64,000 nucleotides of DNA from positions 1,866,986 through 1,930,985 of the forward strand of contig OY811989.1 of the NCBI GenBank assembly GCA_963681505.1, in the 5' to 3' direction. The notes under the pieces are model-generated. The model searched no databases, was not told the origin of the DNA, and was given only the letters and a program-made list of their open reading frames with translations. Shown here piece after piece: positions 11,001 through 21,604 of this stretch (position 1 is its first letter; every line of letters begins with the position of its first letter). Source of the DNA: Eunapius fragilis. Taxonomy: Eukaryota > Porifera > Demospongiae > Spongillida > Spongillidae. The translations under genes were made by a program, and so were the position numbers.

Positions 11001-11597
11001 TCCTCTCTCGGTCGACCGCTTCATCACGGCATGCACCTCGTCTACCGTTTTATCCCTGTCCGGCTCAACCTTCACTATTTCTTGGGCACCCTTTGCAGCC
11101 GCCTCAAATCCCATAGCCACTGCAAATGCTTTCTCAAACGTTAGCTCTGCATCTCCCAATAATCTTTTTTGAATGTGAGCGTCGTTAACCCCGCATACCA
11201 AACGGTCCCTCAACATGTCCTCCAACGAGTTCTTAAACTCGCAGTATCTGGCTAGCGAACGCAACGCAGCCACATACGCAGAAACAGACTCACCTATTTG
11301 CCGTTGCCTCGTGTGGAACTTAAACCTCCGTACTGCTAGTGGAGGTTGCGGGCAGAAATGTTTCTCTAAGGTGGCTGTCAGCAATTCATACTTCAGCTCT
11401 GCTGGTTTCCTTGGCGCCATCAATGTACTAAGCAACTTGTACGTTTTTGGTCCTATTGTGGAAAGAAAAATGGCTTGCCTTTGTCCCTTCTCGCTTACAG
11501 CGTTCGCAACGAAGAACTGTTCTAGCCTCTCCAAGTATAGAGCCCACTCCTCTTCGCCTTCCACGTACTCGCCGACCGACCCGTACACAGCTGCCAT
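10839..11597 (-). CDS. gag: Gypsy gag capsid-like protein
   Basis: A 252-aa frame starts at ATG 11597, only 20 nt inside the 5' LTR. It has a retrotransposon gag region (EEWALYLERLEQFF, FLSTIGPKTYKLL, CEFKNSLEDMLRDRLV). The zinc knuckles that normally end gag lie in the -1 frame relative to this ORF, entered near 10995-11010. Gag and pol are thus joined either by a frameshift signal I could not identify or by a mutation. The last 40 or so residues of this frame are probably not native sequence. Confidence 0.82.
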   Translation of the reverse strand: MAAVYGSVGEYVEGEEEWALYLERLEQFFVANAVSEKGQRQAIFLSTIGPKTYKLLSTLMAPRKPAELKYELLTATLEKHFCPQPPLAVRRFKFHTRQRQIGESVSAYVAALRSLARYCEFKNSLEDMLRDRLVCGVNDAHIQKRLLGDAELTFEKAFAVAMGFEAAAKGAQEIVKVEPDRDKTVDEVHAVMKRSTERGQVNVFGVEEGTIQQVSVRTLNQCVIIVARKGTYKGHVVNREKLKGDKEEQSDV

Positions 11598-11617
11598 CCC
11601 ACCCTCGTCGCCAAATA
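11598..11617 (-). other. Putative primer binding site and leader
   Basis: Directly after the 5' LTR (minus strand) comes TATTTGGCGACGAGGGTGGG, with a TGG where tRNA-primed elements start their PBS. I cannot name the tRNA. It is compressed into the 20 nt before the gag ATG. Confidence 0.5.
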
Positions 11618-11743
11618 TGTAATATCGTAAAGCATCAAGTTAATGGTATCAAGCCAATTACATGACTGACAATTGCACAGCAATCACGCACATAAATCAC
11701 GTTCCTTACGCATGCGCCATGCGTAGGTTATTAAGCTATAACA
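11618..11743 (-). repeat. 5' LTR of the Gypsy element
   Basis: 126 bp, TG...CA, matching 7421-7548. The 5-bp target duplication GGTTG follows at 11744-11748. Bases 11749-12383 beyond it hold no recognisable gene. Confidence 0.9.
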
Positions 11744-12383
11744 GGTTGTATATATTTTCTCTTCAAATTTCGTACACTTGTTCACACATCAGTTCTTTCT
11801 ATGCGAACCGATTTTGGTGCTCTAGATATTTTCCGTGCCATGGTTGCAAAGGTCTCTAACCCAATGGGTTAAGATTCCACATTTCTCCAGATACGAGTGA
11901 CGATAACATGTCAACTTTGGAGTGTACATAGAAGGGTCTTTAGCTATTGATTTCTGCAGATCGTTAAGTTTTTTCTTATCCGTTACGGAGATAAAGATTT
12001 TCAACCCTCTTCCAATATGCGATTATGTAATGGCATGCCCTTTAAATTTGAAGTTAGGTAAATGAACCCCGCTTTGATCGTGCTGCGTGGTATATAAGCG
12101 ATCGTACCTCGTACGGTATATTTCAACATAAAACAGTATCGTACGTTCATATATATCGCTTGTGGATCTGTGAGTATTCATGGAGTTCCAGAGAATGAGG
12201 GCAGTGTGGACACATTGTGCACCCTTTTTCTATATCTGCTCAGTTTGTGGCATGTACATGTAAGCATGCATGTACTATGCCTTCTAATCATGGGGCCACC
12301 TTCTTCACCCTCTACACCCTCTACACTAGTCTGGGGACCAGATGACTTGCTTGCGACAGTCAGTTATCTGGTACACAAACTGC

Positions 12384-13640
12384 AGTACCTTTACTCAGTA
12401 TGACATATCTCTCTAGACCATTCGTATTCACTGCCTTTCTTTCTACCTTACCACCTCCTTCTCCTCCTCTTCCTAGCCCCTCCTCCTCTTCCTAGCTCCT
12501 CCTCCTATCTTCATTCATCCACCCATCCTCCCCCTCCTCCTTCTCCTCCTCCTCCCTCATCCTATCTTCCTATTGCATTCACACCTCCCCTCCTCTACCT
12601 CCCACTCCTCATCCTCCTTCTTTTCCTCACCCTCCTCTACCTCCTCCTACTTATCTTCCTATTCAATTCATCCCTCCCCTCCTCTACCTCCTCCTCTCCC
12701 TCCTTTACCTCTTCCTCCCTCCTCTACATCATCCACCCCCTCCTCTACCTCCTTCTCCCCTCCTCTCCTCCTCTACCTCCTTCTCTCCCCCTCCTCTACC
12801 TCCTCCTCCCCCTCCTCTACCTTCTCCTCCCCCTCCTCTACCTCCCCCTCCCCCTTGTCTACCTCCTCCCCTCCTCTACCTCCTCCTCCCCTCCTCCTCC
12901 CCTTCCTCCCCCTCCTTCTCCTCCGTCCCCTGATCCTTCTCCTCCCCTCCTCCTCCTCCACCTACCTATCTTCCTATTGCATTCACACATCTCACCTTTT
13001 ACTCCTCTACCTCCTCCTCAGCCCCTTCCATCTCCTCCCCTACCTCCTCTACCTCCTCCCCTCCCCCTCCCCCTCCTCCTCTCCCTCCCCTCCCCTCCCC
13101 CTCCCCCTCCCCCTCCCCCTTCCCCCTCCCCCTCCCCCTCCCCCTCCCCCTCCCCCTCCCCCTCCCCCTCCCCCTCCCCCTCCCCCTCCCCCTCCCCCTC
13201 CCCCTCCCCCTCCCCCTCCCCTCCTCCCCCTCCCCCTCCCCTCCTCCCCCTCCCCCTCCCCTCCTCCCCCTCCCCCTCCCCTCCTCCCCCCTCCTCCCCC
13301 TCCCCCTCCTCCCCTCCTCCCCTCCCTCCCTTCCCCCCCTCCTCCCCCTCCCCCCTCCCCTCCTCCCCCTCCCCCTCCTCCCCTCCCTCCCTTCCTCCCC
13401 CTCATTCCCCTCCCCCTCCCCTCCTCCTCCTCCCCTTCCTCCTCCCTTCCTCCCCTCTTCCTCTTTCCCCCTTATCCTTCTCCTCCCCCGCCTACCTATC
13501 TTCCTATTGCATACACACATGCCTCCTCCTACTCCTTACCTCCTCCTCCCCTCTTTCTCCTCCTCCTCCTCCTCCTCCTCCTCCCCCTCCTCTACCTCCT
13601 CCTCCTCCTTCTCCTCCTCCCCTTCCACCTTCTTGGGTAG
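12384..13640. repeat. Left arm of large inverted repeat; CCT/CTC polypyrimidine tract
   Basis: A unique-sequence edge (CAGTACCTTTACTCAGTATG at about 12382, then CATTCGTATTCACTGCC) leads into about 1.1 kb of almost pure pyrimidine. CTATCTTCCTATTGCATTCA modules punctuate it at 12560, 12970 and 13500. The stretch near 13090-13220 is a regular (CCCCCT)n. The same edge and modules recur reverse-complemented at 14290-14882. The long open frames are simple-sequence artefacts. Confidence 0.85.
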
Positions 13641-14285
13641 CGAGGGTATTTAATATTAACCACATTGTTTCAAAGGAAGTGTTCACCTCGATATATGTTT
13701 TCACCTAAGAGTCAGCGGAATGTATTTTTTGTGATGTGCAAACTACATGCAACTTATAGAAAAGGCTATTGTAAGAGATTATTTTACAGAGCCTGTGCAA
13801 GGACTGAACTCTAGAGCTCTACACAAGGGATGTATGTTGGTACTGTATAAGCCTTTTATGAATATTATTATACCCTTGTTAGTACAGATTGTGGGTGGCC
13901 AGTGGTGTACATAGACAAGCATGCATGGTAGAATCAAATGTACCTTTGTACATGCTCTACATGGAAGTTAGAACAAGAAGTTTTGAACTACATGCGTGCA
14001 TGTCATAGCACTAAGGTCTTTCCAAAAACAAAGTACACTATATGTAAGGAGAGGGGGGGGGAAAGAGGAGGGGGTGGAACATTGGATGTCCCTGCCTAAT
14101 TTTTGGCAGTGCCTACTAGGTTGTTGCATTGTCACCTTTTTAGTTGTGAAATAACCAATGATAGGTTATACATGTATTGCTAGAACATTATATGTGCTGA
14201 AGTGCCAAAATGATTCCGGGTGCTTGCAAATTGACAATACTGACCAATAGTTTAAAGCTGGATAATATCTTCCGACACATGTCTC
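13641..14285. other. Spacer between inverted-repeat arms, no gene seen
   Basis: AT-rich sequence of about 640 bp without a supportable gene; there is a short G run near 14050. Confidence 0.6.
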
Positions 14286-14882
14286 TTATCATTTATTTAT
14301 GCAATGGACAGGAAGGTAGAAAGAGAAGGAAGAGAGGGAGGAGGGGAAGGATGGATGCAATGGGAAAGAAGATAGAAGGAGGAGCTAGGAAGAGGAGGAG
14401 GGAGAGGAGGAGGTAGGAGGAGGAGAGGGATGAGGAGGAGGGGAGGTGTGGATGCAATGGGAAAAAGGTAGGAGGAGGAGGAGGAAAAGGAGGAGGTGGA
14501 GGAGAAGGTGGGGGGTAGATGCAATGGGAAGAATGGAAGGGGGAGGAGGGGTGGATGCAACGGGTTGGAAGGTAGAAGTAGGAGGATGAGGAGGATGAGG
14601 AGGGGGAGGCGTGGATGCAATCAAAAGAAAGGAGGAGGGGAGGTGTAATAGGAAGGAAGGGAGGTGGGAAAATGAGAGGAAGTAAGAGGAGGAGGGGAGC
14701 AGGAGGGAGGAGAGGGGAGGAGGGAAGAGGAGGGGAGGAGGAGGGGGAGATGGGTGGATGAAGGAAGATAGGAGGAGGGGCTAGGAAGAGGAGGAGAAGG
14801 AGGAGGAGGTAAGATAGAAAGAAAGGCAGTGAATATGAATGGTCTCGAGAGATATGCCATACTGAGTAAATGTACTGTCATG
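14286..14882. repeat. Right arm of large inverted repeat; GGA purine tract
   Basis: The purine-rich tract carries GTGGATGCAATGGGAA modules every 70-110 bp and ends with the reverse complement of the left-arm edge (GGTCTCGAGAGATATGCCAT...CTGAGTAAATGTACTG, 14840-14880). It pairs with 12384-13640. Confidence 0.82.
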
Positions 14883-15030
14883 GCAAAAAGTATCCTAGGA
14901 TGAAATATTACATCCCATGGGATGAAATTTTGCTGCTAAAAATGATCCTAGGATGATTTTTTTGCAGCAAAATTTCATCCTAGGATATTTTTTTGCTGCC
15001 AAAAATCATACCACACTGCCAAAAATCATT
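14883..15030. repeat. Short inverted repeats with ATCCTAGGAT palindromes
   Basis: Repeated modules TCCTAGGATGA, CATCCCATGGGATG and TTTTGC(T/A)GC occur in both orientations, including AAATTTCATCCTAGGATAT. The stretch folds back on itself and borders the 3' side of the Ginger-like gene. Confidence 0.6.
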
Positions 15031-16951
15031 CTTGTTTGCTGCATGTAATCTTCCATTGACTCGTGTGGATCAAGGAGGCAGGACAATTTGAAAGCATTTT
15101 GCATCATGAAGGAAATGATCATTAAATGGATTTCATCATGGTCCTCTTGTGAGCCAGTTAGAGTTTGTGCAATTGATCAAAAGAAGCAATTTCCATCTCC
15201 TTTGATTCTTCTTATTGCCAAAGGGGCCTGTGAAATTCCAATCATTGATGGCTTCTGGCAATGAATTTGATTTCCATGAAGAAATTTGAGCCCAAGTAGA
15301 ATACATCTATTTTCTTGCCAATCTCTGCACACAGGTAAGTAGCTTATCATATCCACTGTCTCCTCATTCACTACTTTTAAACATGAAGAAGCTGTAATGG
15401 CATGCTTCCCATTAAATGATAGTAGGCAGGTGAATCGAGGTGATATCTCCATTTAGGTACAACTTTCTTGTGTCGTATAACCACTGGCAGAAGTTATCTA
15501 GATGTGATGCAGACATGAGAAAGTAAGTTTTCTCTAGAACTTGCAGTGGTTTAGTTGATATGCTACTTGATGTGCACCAAACATAACAAGTTCTATCCCT
15601 CAACTACACTACTGCACGTACCATCCAGGGATGAGAAAAGGTATGAGAAGAGTTTGTGTTTGAACTTGTTAAACTCATCATGGAGGTCATCATTGATGAT
15701 CACAAGATCACCTCCACACACTTCCCTTATTATAGGTGATTCTCTAAAGTACATTTGGTAATCTATCCAAAGAGACACAGTTAGATCTTTACTCAGGGCA
15801 AATTAATCCTTCTGCAAATGCAATGTTTTTTCCTGTGCACATAAGAAGGTTCCATTAAAATTTAAATGTGAAATGAGTGAGAGCTTACATCTAATTCTTT
15901 GTCATCTTCTTCAGCTTTGTAAAACAGCTCACATGCACCAGTTCACCATAAACACAACAGGTGTGGAGAATAAAGCTGTTCATGAAGTGCTTTGTGATTT
16001 AATTCACTTCTTTTGTCTCAATGCCTTTGTCCACAACCTCAGGTGGTGTGGACAGGTGAGGGGATGCCAGTGATGGGGACAGGTGAGGGGATGCCGGTGG
16101 TGTGGACTGGTGAGGAGATGAAGGTGGACGTAGGTATAACTTGAGGTGAGCACCATTGATCCTCTTGGTCACAATCTTCTTTTGATCTAATGTCACAAGA
16201 GAGTAAAAGCCTTTACCAAGGTCATGAGTTATCAGGCTTGGGCTCAGCCATTTGGGATCCATTTTTCCTCCTTTACGTTTACACCTCCTGAAATCCTTTT
16301 GAAGCACCTCCATGCCCACCTGTGGAATATACACAATAAAAACATGTATCTACATGTCTGCAATTATTCATATGCATACTTGCACCAACCTGAAATTTGC
16401 ATGGATTGGCATGCTTCCGGTCATATGCGCGCGATTGATATGTTTTTTTTCCACCCTCTCAAGTATCTCCTGCCTATGCTTATTCAGACCACCTACAAAA
16501 TCAATCTGAAAGAAAAGGATTGTGATCACATATGTCAAAATGTATACAAGATACAATTTTGCATAGAAAATACACAACACCATTATGTTTACCCACTTGG
16601 TGAAATAATCACTCAGGGTTAATATGTAACAAGTAAAGAAAAACATTCTCTAACAAGAAAGTTGGTGGGATATAGGAATTTTAGGCAATGGTGGTGTAAA
16701 AAGGAAGGGAACAAGGTTTTAAGAAAAGGGTAATGAGACAAAAAATCCTATATTTAGCACTTCTTTTGGTTCTGTTACATCTACACGTGCTAAACATAGG
16801 ATTTTTGTCTCATTACCCTTTTCTAATAACCTTGTTCCCTTCCTTTTTACACTACCTTTGCCTCCAATTCCTATATCCCACCAACTTTCACGTTAGAGAA
16901 TGTTTTTCTTTACTTGTTTCCTCTATTTTTATTTATTTATCGATTATTAAT

Positions 16952-16989
<38 letters not shown>

Positions 16990-17706
16990 CTTGAATTACC
17001 GTCACGAGCAGACGCCCGCTTTTGTTTGGGATCACTGTAAGGAACGCGGGAGAATTCTAACTCGTCGTCTCGTTGTTTAGCTCTTTTGTTTGCACAATTC
17101 TAAATATACGTAAATGTCGCCATGGGAACGCTTCTATTTAACAATACGCATTACGTAACGATTACGTGTGTCAGTTATTCATGCATCTGATACTTGAAGA
17201 TGTCCTTCCAGGAGATTCTAAAGCGATTGGTATAATTGGCGCTCTTTAAAGCCTTTCCTATCCCGAGTTATACTCACCAGAGAAGAAGAAGACGACGACG
17301 ATGACGACGGAGAAGAATTGGTCTGGGGACGAGGAAAAACACGAACTTTTTGTTCTCTTGAAGGAAACAGTTTGAAGACTGGAACAAAACATTAAAATGA
17401 CCGTCTTTGCCTTCTGGTTCGATAGGAACAAAGAGCTAAACTATCCGTTTCTAGGTACGCGAGTTATACGCGGGTCACGTTTTTTAAATGATATTCACGA
17501 CCCGGGTCAATTCCTATATAGGAACTACTATCGTAGTTCCTGATTATTATGTAGTTATTTCCATGAACTGATTCAGGAGTTACAAGACCCACAAAATCTA
17601 TTCCAACATGAAACCAAGGTGACTGTGCAGGTACAGGGTGTTCAGGTGTGGTGGTTGTCAACTTCGAATTGACGCGCTGGCACTGATCACATGTTGAGAT
17701 CTGCAT
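15010..17706 (-). pseudogene. Ginger-like DNA transposase with integrase core, GPY/F and OTU-type protease domain (degenerate)
   Basis: Minus-strand remnants in order: zinc-binding end of an HHCC domain and start of an integrase core (CDQCQRV, VGIDFVGLV, 17540-17706); core DYFTKW block (about 16590-16625); a helical stretch HRQEILERVEKK (about 16450-16500); an intron with GT/AG ends near 16324-16391; a GPY/F-like module (KWLSPSLITHDLGKGFYSL, 16130-16323). Further down come other coding blocks (15593-15778 and 15412-15540) and an OTU cysteine protease start (GDGNCFF at about 15177, then SIAQTLTGSQEDHDE). Known Ginger1 elements join this integrase type to OTU proteases. Defects: a 0.9-kb insertion in the core, loss of the rest of the core after DYFTKW, a 1-nt shift in an A8 run near 16445, and a TGA where an arginine is expected just after GDGNCFF. 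Confidence 0.65.
16629..17547. mobile_element. Nested 919-bp insertion with TATGTA target duplication
   Basis: The insert is flanked by TATGTA at 16623-16628 and 17548-17553. Removing it and one TATGTA joins the two integrase fragments in frame. It starts with a fold-back segment (16629-16918, 27-bp perfect arms GTTAGAGAATGTTTTTC... and complement), then a C33 run (16956-16988). It ends with a segment (about 17200-17500) that also ends the related copy at 22290-22990. No ORF is convincing. The termini are not obvious inverted repeats, so the class is unknown. Confidence 0.65.
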
Positions 17707-18053
17707 AAGTAAGAATAAATTAGAATGAAATGTTTATACGGACTTGCAATGCTCTTTACATCTCAGTCATGCCTTTCCAAGCAAATCTCTCCGTGATTCG
17801 GGCTAATGTTTTTTTTTTTCAAACCCATGTGTCCTGACGTAGCATCAACGTGACAGGATAACGCAATTTTTGTTCTTTCTTTCCTGTCCTGGGATCAACC
17901 CTTAATTGCCGGCCCAATGAATATTAATGAGCGGTATTTCATTGACTTCATTAACAATCCAGTTCGCTCATATGTACTTCGCGGGATACTTTTAAAATTC
18001 TGATCTCTCAAACCTGGTCATATAAGACATACAGTATACATACTGTTTGCTGT

Positions 18054-18305
18054 TTATATTAAACTGATATCAACTAGAATAGAGTCAAATGTTTGTTCTG
18101 TTGTTGCCCCATACCTCTCCCTCCACATAAACTCATCGAGGTAACTTGGAAGCTGATGGCTGTGAACTCCCTTCATGGTCTTGAACCGTTTCTTTACCCG
18201 GTTCCAATAACTCTCAATGTTCTGGGTGTGAACCCCTGTTGCATTGTTGACAAACTCTACGGTGGCCCGGTAGATCGGCGGGTACGAGCAACGGTCCGAG
18301 AGCAA
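18054..18305 (-). pseudogene. Merlin/IS1016-like transposase fragment (ISXO2-like DDE domain)
   Basis: An 83-aa frame contains VHTQNIESYWNRVKKRF, HQLPSYLDEFMWRERYG and upstream EFVNNATG. This is the C-terminal signature (conserved E, then W...K..., LPSYLDEFMWRER) of DDE transposases of the IS1595/Merlin group that occur in many animals. The N-terminal DDE part is not visible, and a G25 run at 18334-18358 sits immediately upstream. It is probably a dead fragment. Confidence 0.75.
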
Positions 18306-18879
18306 AATTGCGTACGGTTCGAGCAGGGCGAAAGGGGGGGGGGGGGGGGGGGGGGGGGTTTAGCCCCCTTCCCCCCAAATTTAGCGATCTATGCTGCCGT
18401 ATTATAAGTACATGTACTCCATTAATATGTCTAATGTACCTGGCGTCCTCCGGGAGTACATTTGTCTACCGTGGTGTACAGTTATTCACGTTCTTCCAGT
18501 TTAACATTTCTTTTACATTTGACAATGCATGCTAGTCGTTTAGAGCTTGGCCCGAATTCACAGGCTCTATAATTCTTTTTCTCTGGTCCCAAGCAGACCC
18601 AAGCCAGAGCGTCAAAGTGAAGCTATTCGATCGCGGTACGCGTAGTTAGTACAGAAGATTACATAGAAACCACGCATTTTGCGATCTAATAGTTTCACTT
18701 TGAAACCTTGATCAAAGGAAAAAAATTATATCTTGGCAATTCCCAGCAAAAAGTACTTGGACAAGATTCCTGCCCAAGATATTGACCAACTTGCCCAAGA
18801 TCAGTTTTAACCCATGCATTGCTGTATAGGATGGATGGCATACATGTATGTGTGATGCTCTGTTCATCCTCCTCCCCTC

Positions 18880-18882
<3 letters not shown>

Positions 18883-18938
<56 letters not shown>

Positions 18939-18942
18939 ACAC
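18883..18942. repeat. AC microsatellite
   Basis: (AC)n of roughly 60 bp. Flanking bases 18359-19470 contain no gene I can support. Confidence 0.9.
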
Positions 18943-19473
18943 TCTCGCACGCAGGGCGTTTCTGAAATAAATTGTACACAGAGGATTGGTGAGGTTAGCC
19001 TTGTTTAGTTCATGCATCTATGGAATTGGTAGCAGCAACAGTATGTAGACTGATGTGGTGATATATCATCTGCTATGTGATTGTACAGAGTTAGTTGGTT
19101 ATTATTTTTGACTTAGATGTTGGTTTGGGTCTTACCTCTTCCACCATAACATCCACCAAGCTACGAATTTGAATGGTACATTGCCTTGGTACACCATCAA
19201 CTGTTTGATTCACTGATATCTCTTTTAAATAGGATGAAATGAAATGCATTTCATGAAGATGGCAATCCTTTCCTCTTTTGTGTATCAGTTGGTGCATTTG
19301 GATGTGAAATGAAGTTTAAAATGATTGATATCTAAATGTATCCCTATTTCTGATGTGAAGGGGTGCACTGTATACAGTTGATAAACGAAGTTGCACCATG
19401 GAGGAGTCGATTTCAGGCAAGGACTTTGTATTCGAAGAGCAAATGTTACGTGCATGCACATACATAGCCCACC

Positions 19474-19695
19474 ATTAGTGGCGTATCTAGGATTTCAGCG
19501 AGGGGGTGCTTCAAGTCAGGCCCGATATGAAAAGTGTGGGGTGTGGGGGTGGTGCTGTTTGCGATACAAAAAGTGGGGGCCCTTTGTTTAGCAAATACGT
19601 TATCGTTAATAATTAACGGTTACAATTTTGGCCGGGCCGAGGTTGAGCACCGGGAGCACCCTATCTGGATCAGCCGTCTGAATACGCCACTGCAC
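19474..19695. mobile_element. MITE family 3, copy 1
   Basis: Termini AGTGGCGTATCTAGG and ...AATACGCCACTG form inverted repeats. The interior has a GTGGGGGCCCTTTGTT block and GGCCGGGCCGAGG. A second copy in opposite orientation starts at 19793. Confidence 0.72.
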
Positions 19696-19792
19696 CATTA
19701 ATTTTGTAAACCTGTCGTGTCGCTCGACCTAAGTACAGACCATATTCTTAACCACATTTACTGCAAGTATAGCCGAAGCTAGCCTGCATGTG

Positions 19793-20160
19793 TAGTGGCG
19801 TATCCAGAGAAGGTGCTCCGGGTGCTTCACGCCCCTCGGCCAAAATTGTAACGGGTAAAAACGTATATAAATAGAGTAGGCCCTATAACAAACAAAGGGC
19901 CCCCACTTTTCGTATTGGGTCTGAAGCGGACAGCACCCCTACCCCTCCCCCCACTTATCGTACCTGGCCTGACCTAAAGCACTAACCCCCCCCCCCCGCC
20001 CCCCCGCTGAAACCCTAGTCTCGTACCCAGACCCTCCCTTACGTAAGCATTATCGCATAATGTATAATACTAGTATTATACATTATGCGATAATGCTTAC
20101 GTAAGCGTGGGTCTGGGTACGAGACTACTGAAACCCTGGATATGATATGCCGGCCCTGCC
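19793..20160. mobile_element. MITE family 3, copy 2, interrupted by a palindromic insert
   Basis: It starts AGTGGCGTATCCAGAG and carries the same interior as copy 1, reverse-complemented (AACAAAGGGCCCCCAC). Near its far end the CTGAAACCCT block occurs twice, on either side of the palindrome at 20017-20126. The insert therefore split this element and left a target duplication of about 10 bp. Confidence 0.65.
20017..20126. mobile_element. 110-bp near-perfect palindromic element
   Basis: The two 55-nt arms differ at about two positions and meet at ACTAGT. The ends are AGTCTCGTACCCAGACC and its complement. The end motif CTCGTACCCAGA also occurs at 1636, 7217 and, in complement, near 62605, suggesting a dispersed family. 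Confidence 0.75.
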
Positions 20161-21604
20161 GTAGTGTGCAGGTATTTGCGTCGTAGTCTATTTGCAATTT
20201 GAGATAATAAAGTAATGTCTTACTTCGCGCTTGCCGACCAGGGCTAGTATATATTTCAATCACACTATAACATCGAAAGTCAGCCGGTCATCAAGACACA
20301 CCTCCTCAATCTGATCGAGGTTATTTATATTATTGCGAGAGTTTTATAATTGCCCATAAACATTGTTTAATTCGTTGAATAGTTTGTTAATCGATCCCCA
20401 AAAATTACGTCAACTATGTAGTAACTAGCGTGTCCCCGTGAAAAATCACGGGCTGATTATCCGTCTCGCTGTTATTCGTCTCGCTATTCATTTGCCAGAT
20501 GAACAGTTGGTCTACCTCCTAGCTCCTCTTTTTTATACCGGCTGTTTTACCAAATGTTGCATATATATTCTATCACCTGTTCTAACATACGGTTACTACG
20601 CAACCTCTATAACATGCCCGCGCAATTTCAGATAGTAACTACATGTTCTCGGCCTGTACGATGAGACTTGAGAGTGAACCACAATAGCGTTGCATGTATT
20701 GTTTCGGCACTTATGCAGTTCCCCCCACTTTGAATTCAAGAAATATTGAAAAAAATTTAGATATTAAATGTGAAGTGGAAACCAGCTGTCATTGCGACCG
20801 CCTTTTGTGTGGGAGGTGGTCGTTTCTATTGGTAGCTAGGTACGCGTACATACCTAGCAACCAATAGGCGCTAGGCCGAGTTAATAAATGAGTTACGCGG
20901 ACGTACGTACGTACGATGGAAATTATAGTATTAGATTAGAGAACATATCTTGATTTTAACTTCATAATGCATTGTAATCTGAACTGAAATTTTTATAGTG
21001 CAAATTAAAAAAAAATCCGCTATATGTTAAAAAGTTAAAGAATTCAATTTGGAATTTTTTTGTGCATGACCTAGCTCCAATGTATAGAGCATTTCTAGAT
21101 ATGTTTTTTAATTTGCGCACTTGCGCTGCATCAATCCACATAAGCGTGGGCGTACCGTAGTTGTAACGTGAAGACTACTTTTTGTCTTTGCAGAAACGGA
21201 GGTTTAGCACAATGTATCGCACTATTTTAATGTTCGTGAGAGCAGAAGTCTCGTGAGCAGACGACACATCAATAACGCAAGGTATTACATAATGACATAC
21301 GTTTATGAATATAATTAATTGTGCTCGGTTGCAACTAATTAATTTGTCTTGAATTTAGTTAATGGATGCTTAATGTTCTTTTCATGAACACGTACATTAT
21401 AATCAGACCGATTTTTAGCAAATTTTGAACGTGTTTGGAATTCAATTTGAAATAATTAATTTCAGTTAATTTCATTTGAATTAATATTTCTTGTCTTGAA
21501 ACATGATAAATCATTTTAAAAAGTGACGAATTTATTGCTGAAATATGAATTCTCAAATCTCTATCACAACCTTACATATTCACTCATGTCCTCAATTTCT
21601 GGCC
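20161..21604. other. AT-rich intergenic DNA, no gene seen
   Basis: No coding signature, RNA gene or clear repeat was recognised apart from short inverted patches. Confidence 0.5.

Larger units (their letters stand above)
7421..11743 (-). mobile_element. Gypsy-type (Ty3) LTR retrotransposon with very short LTRs
   Basis: A 4.3-kb element in minus orientation. The near-identical LTRs (7421-7548 and 11618-11743) begin TG and end CA on the plus strand. They are flanked by a perfect 5-bp target duplication GGTTG (7416-7420 and 11744-11748). Read on the minus strand, the order is 5' LTR, leader of about 20 nt, gag, two zinc knuckles, aspartic protease, reverse transcriptase, RNase H, integrase, polypurine tract, 3' LTR. 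That domain order is Gypsy-like. No env frame is visible. At least three pol lesions and a gag-pol frame change make this copy non-autonomous as it stands. Confidence 0.93.

Noticed and set aside
12573-13708. Long proline/serine or arginine/glycine/glutamate frames on both strands
   Set aside because: They are translations of CCT/GGA simple repeats; all frames are open and no codon structure is present.
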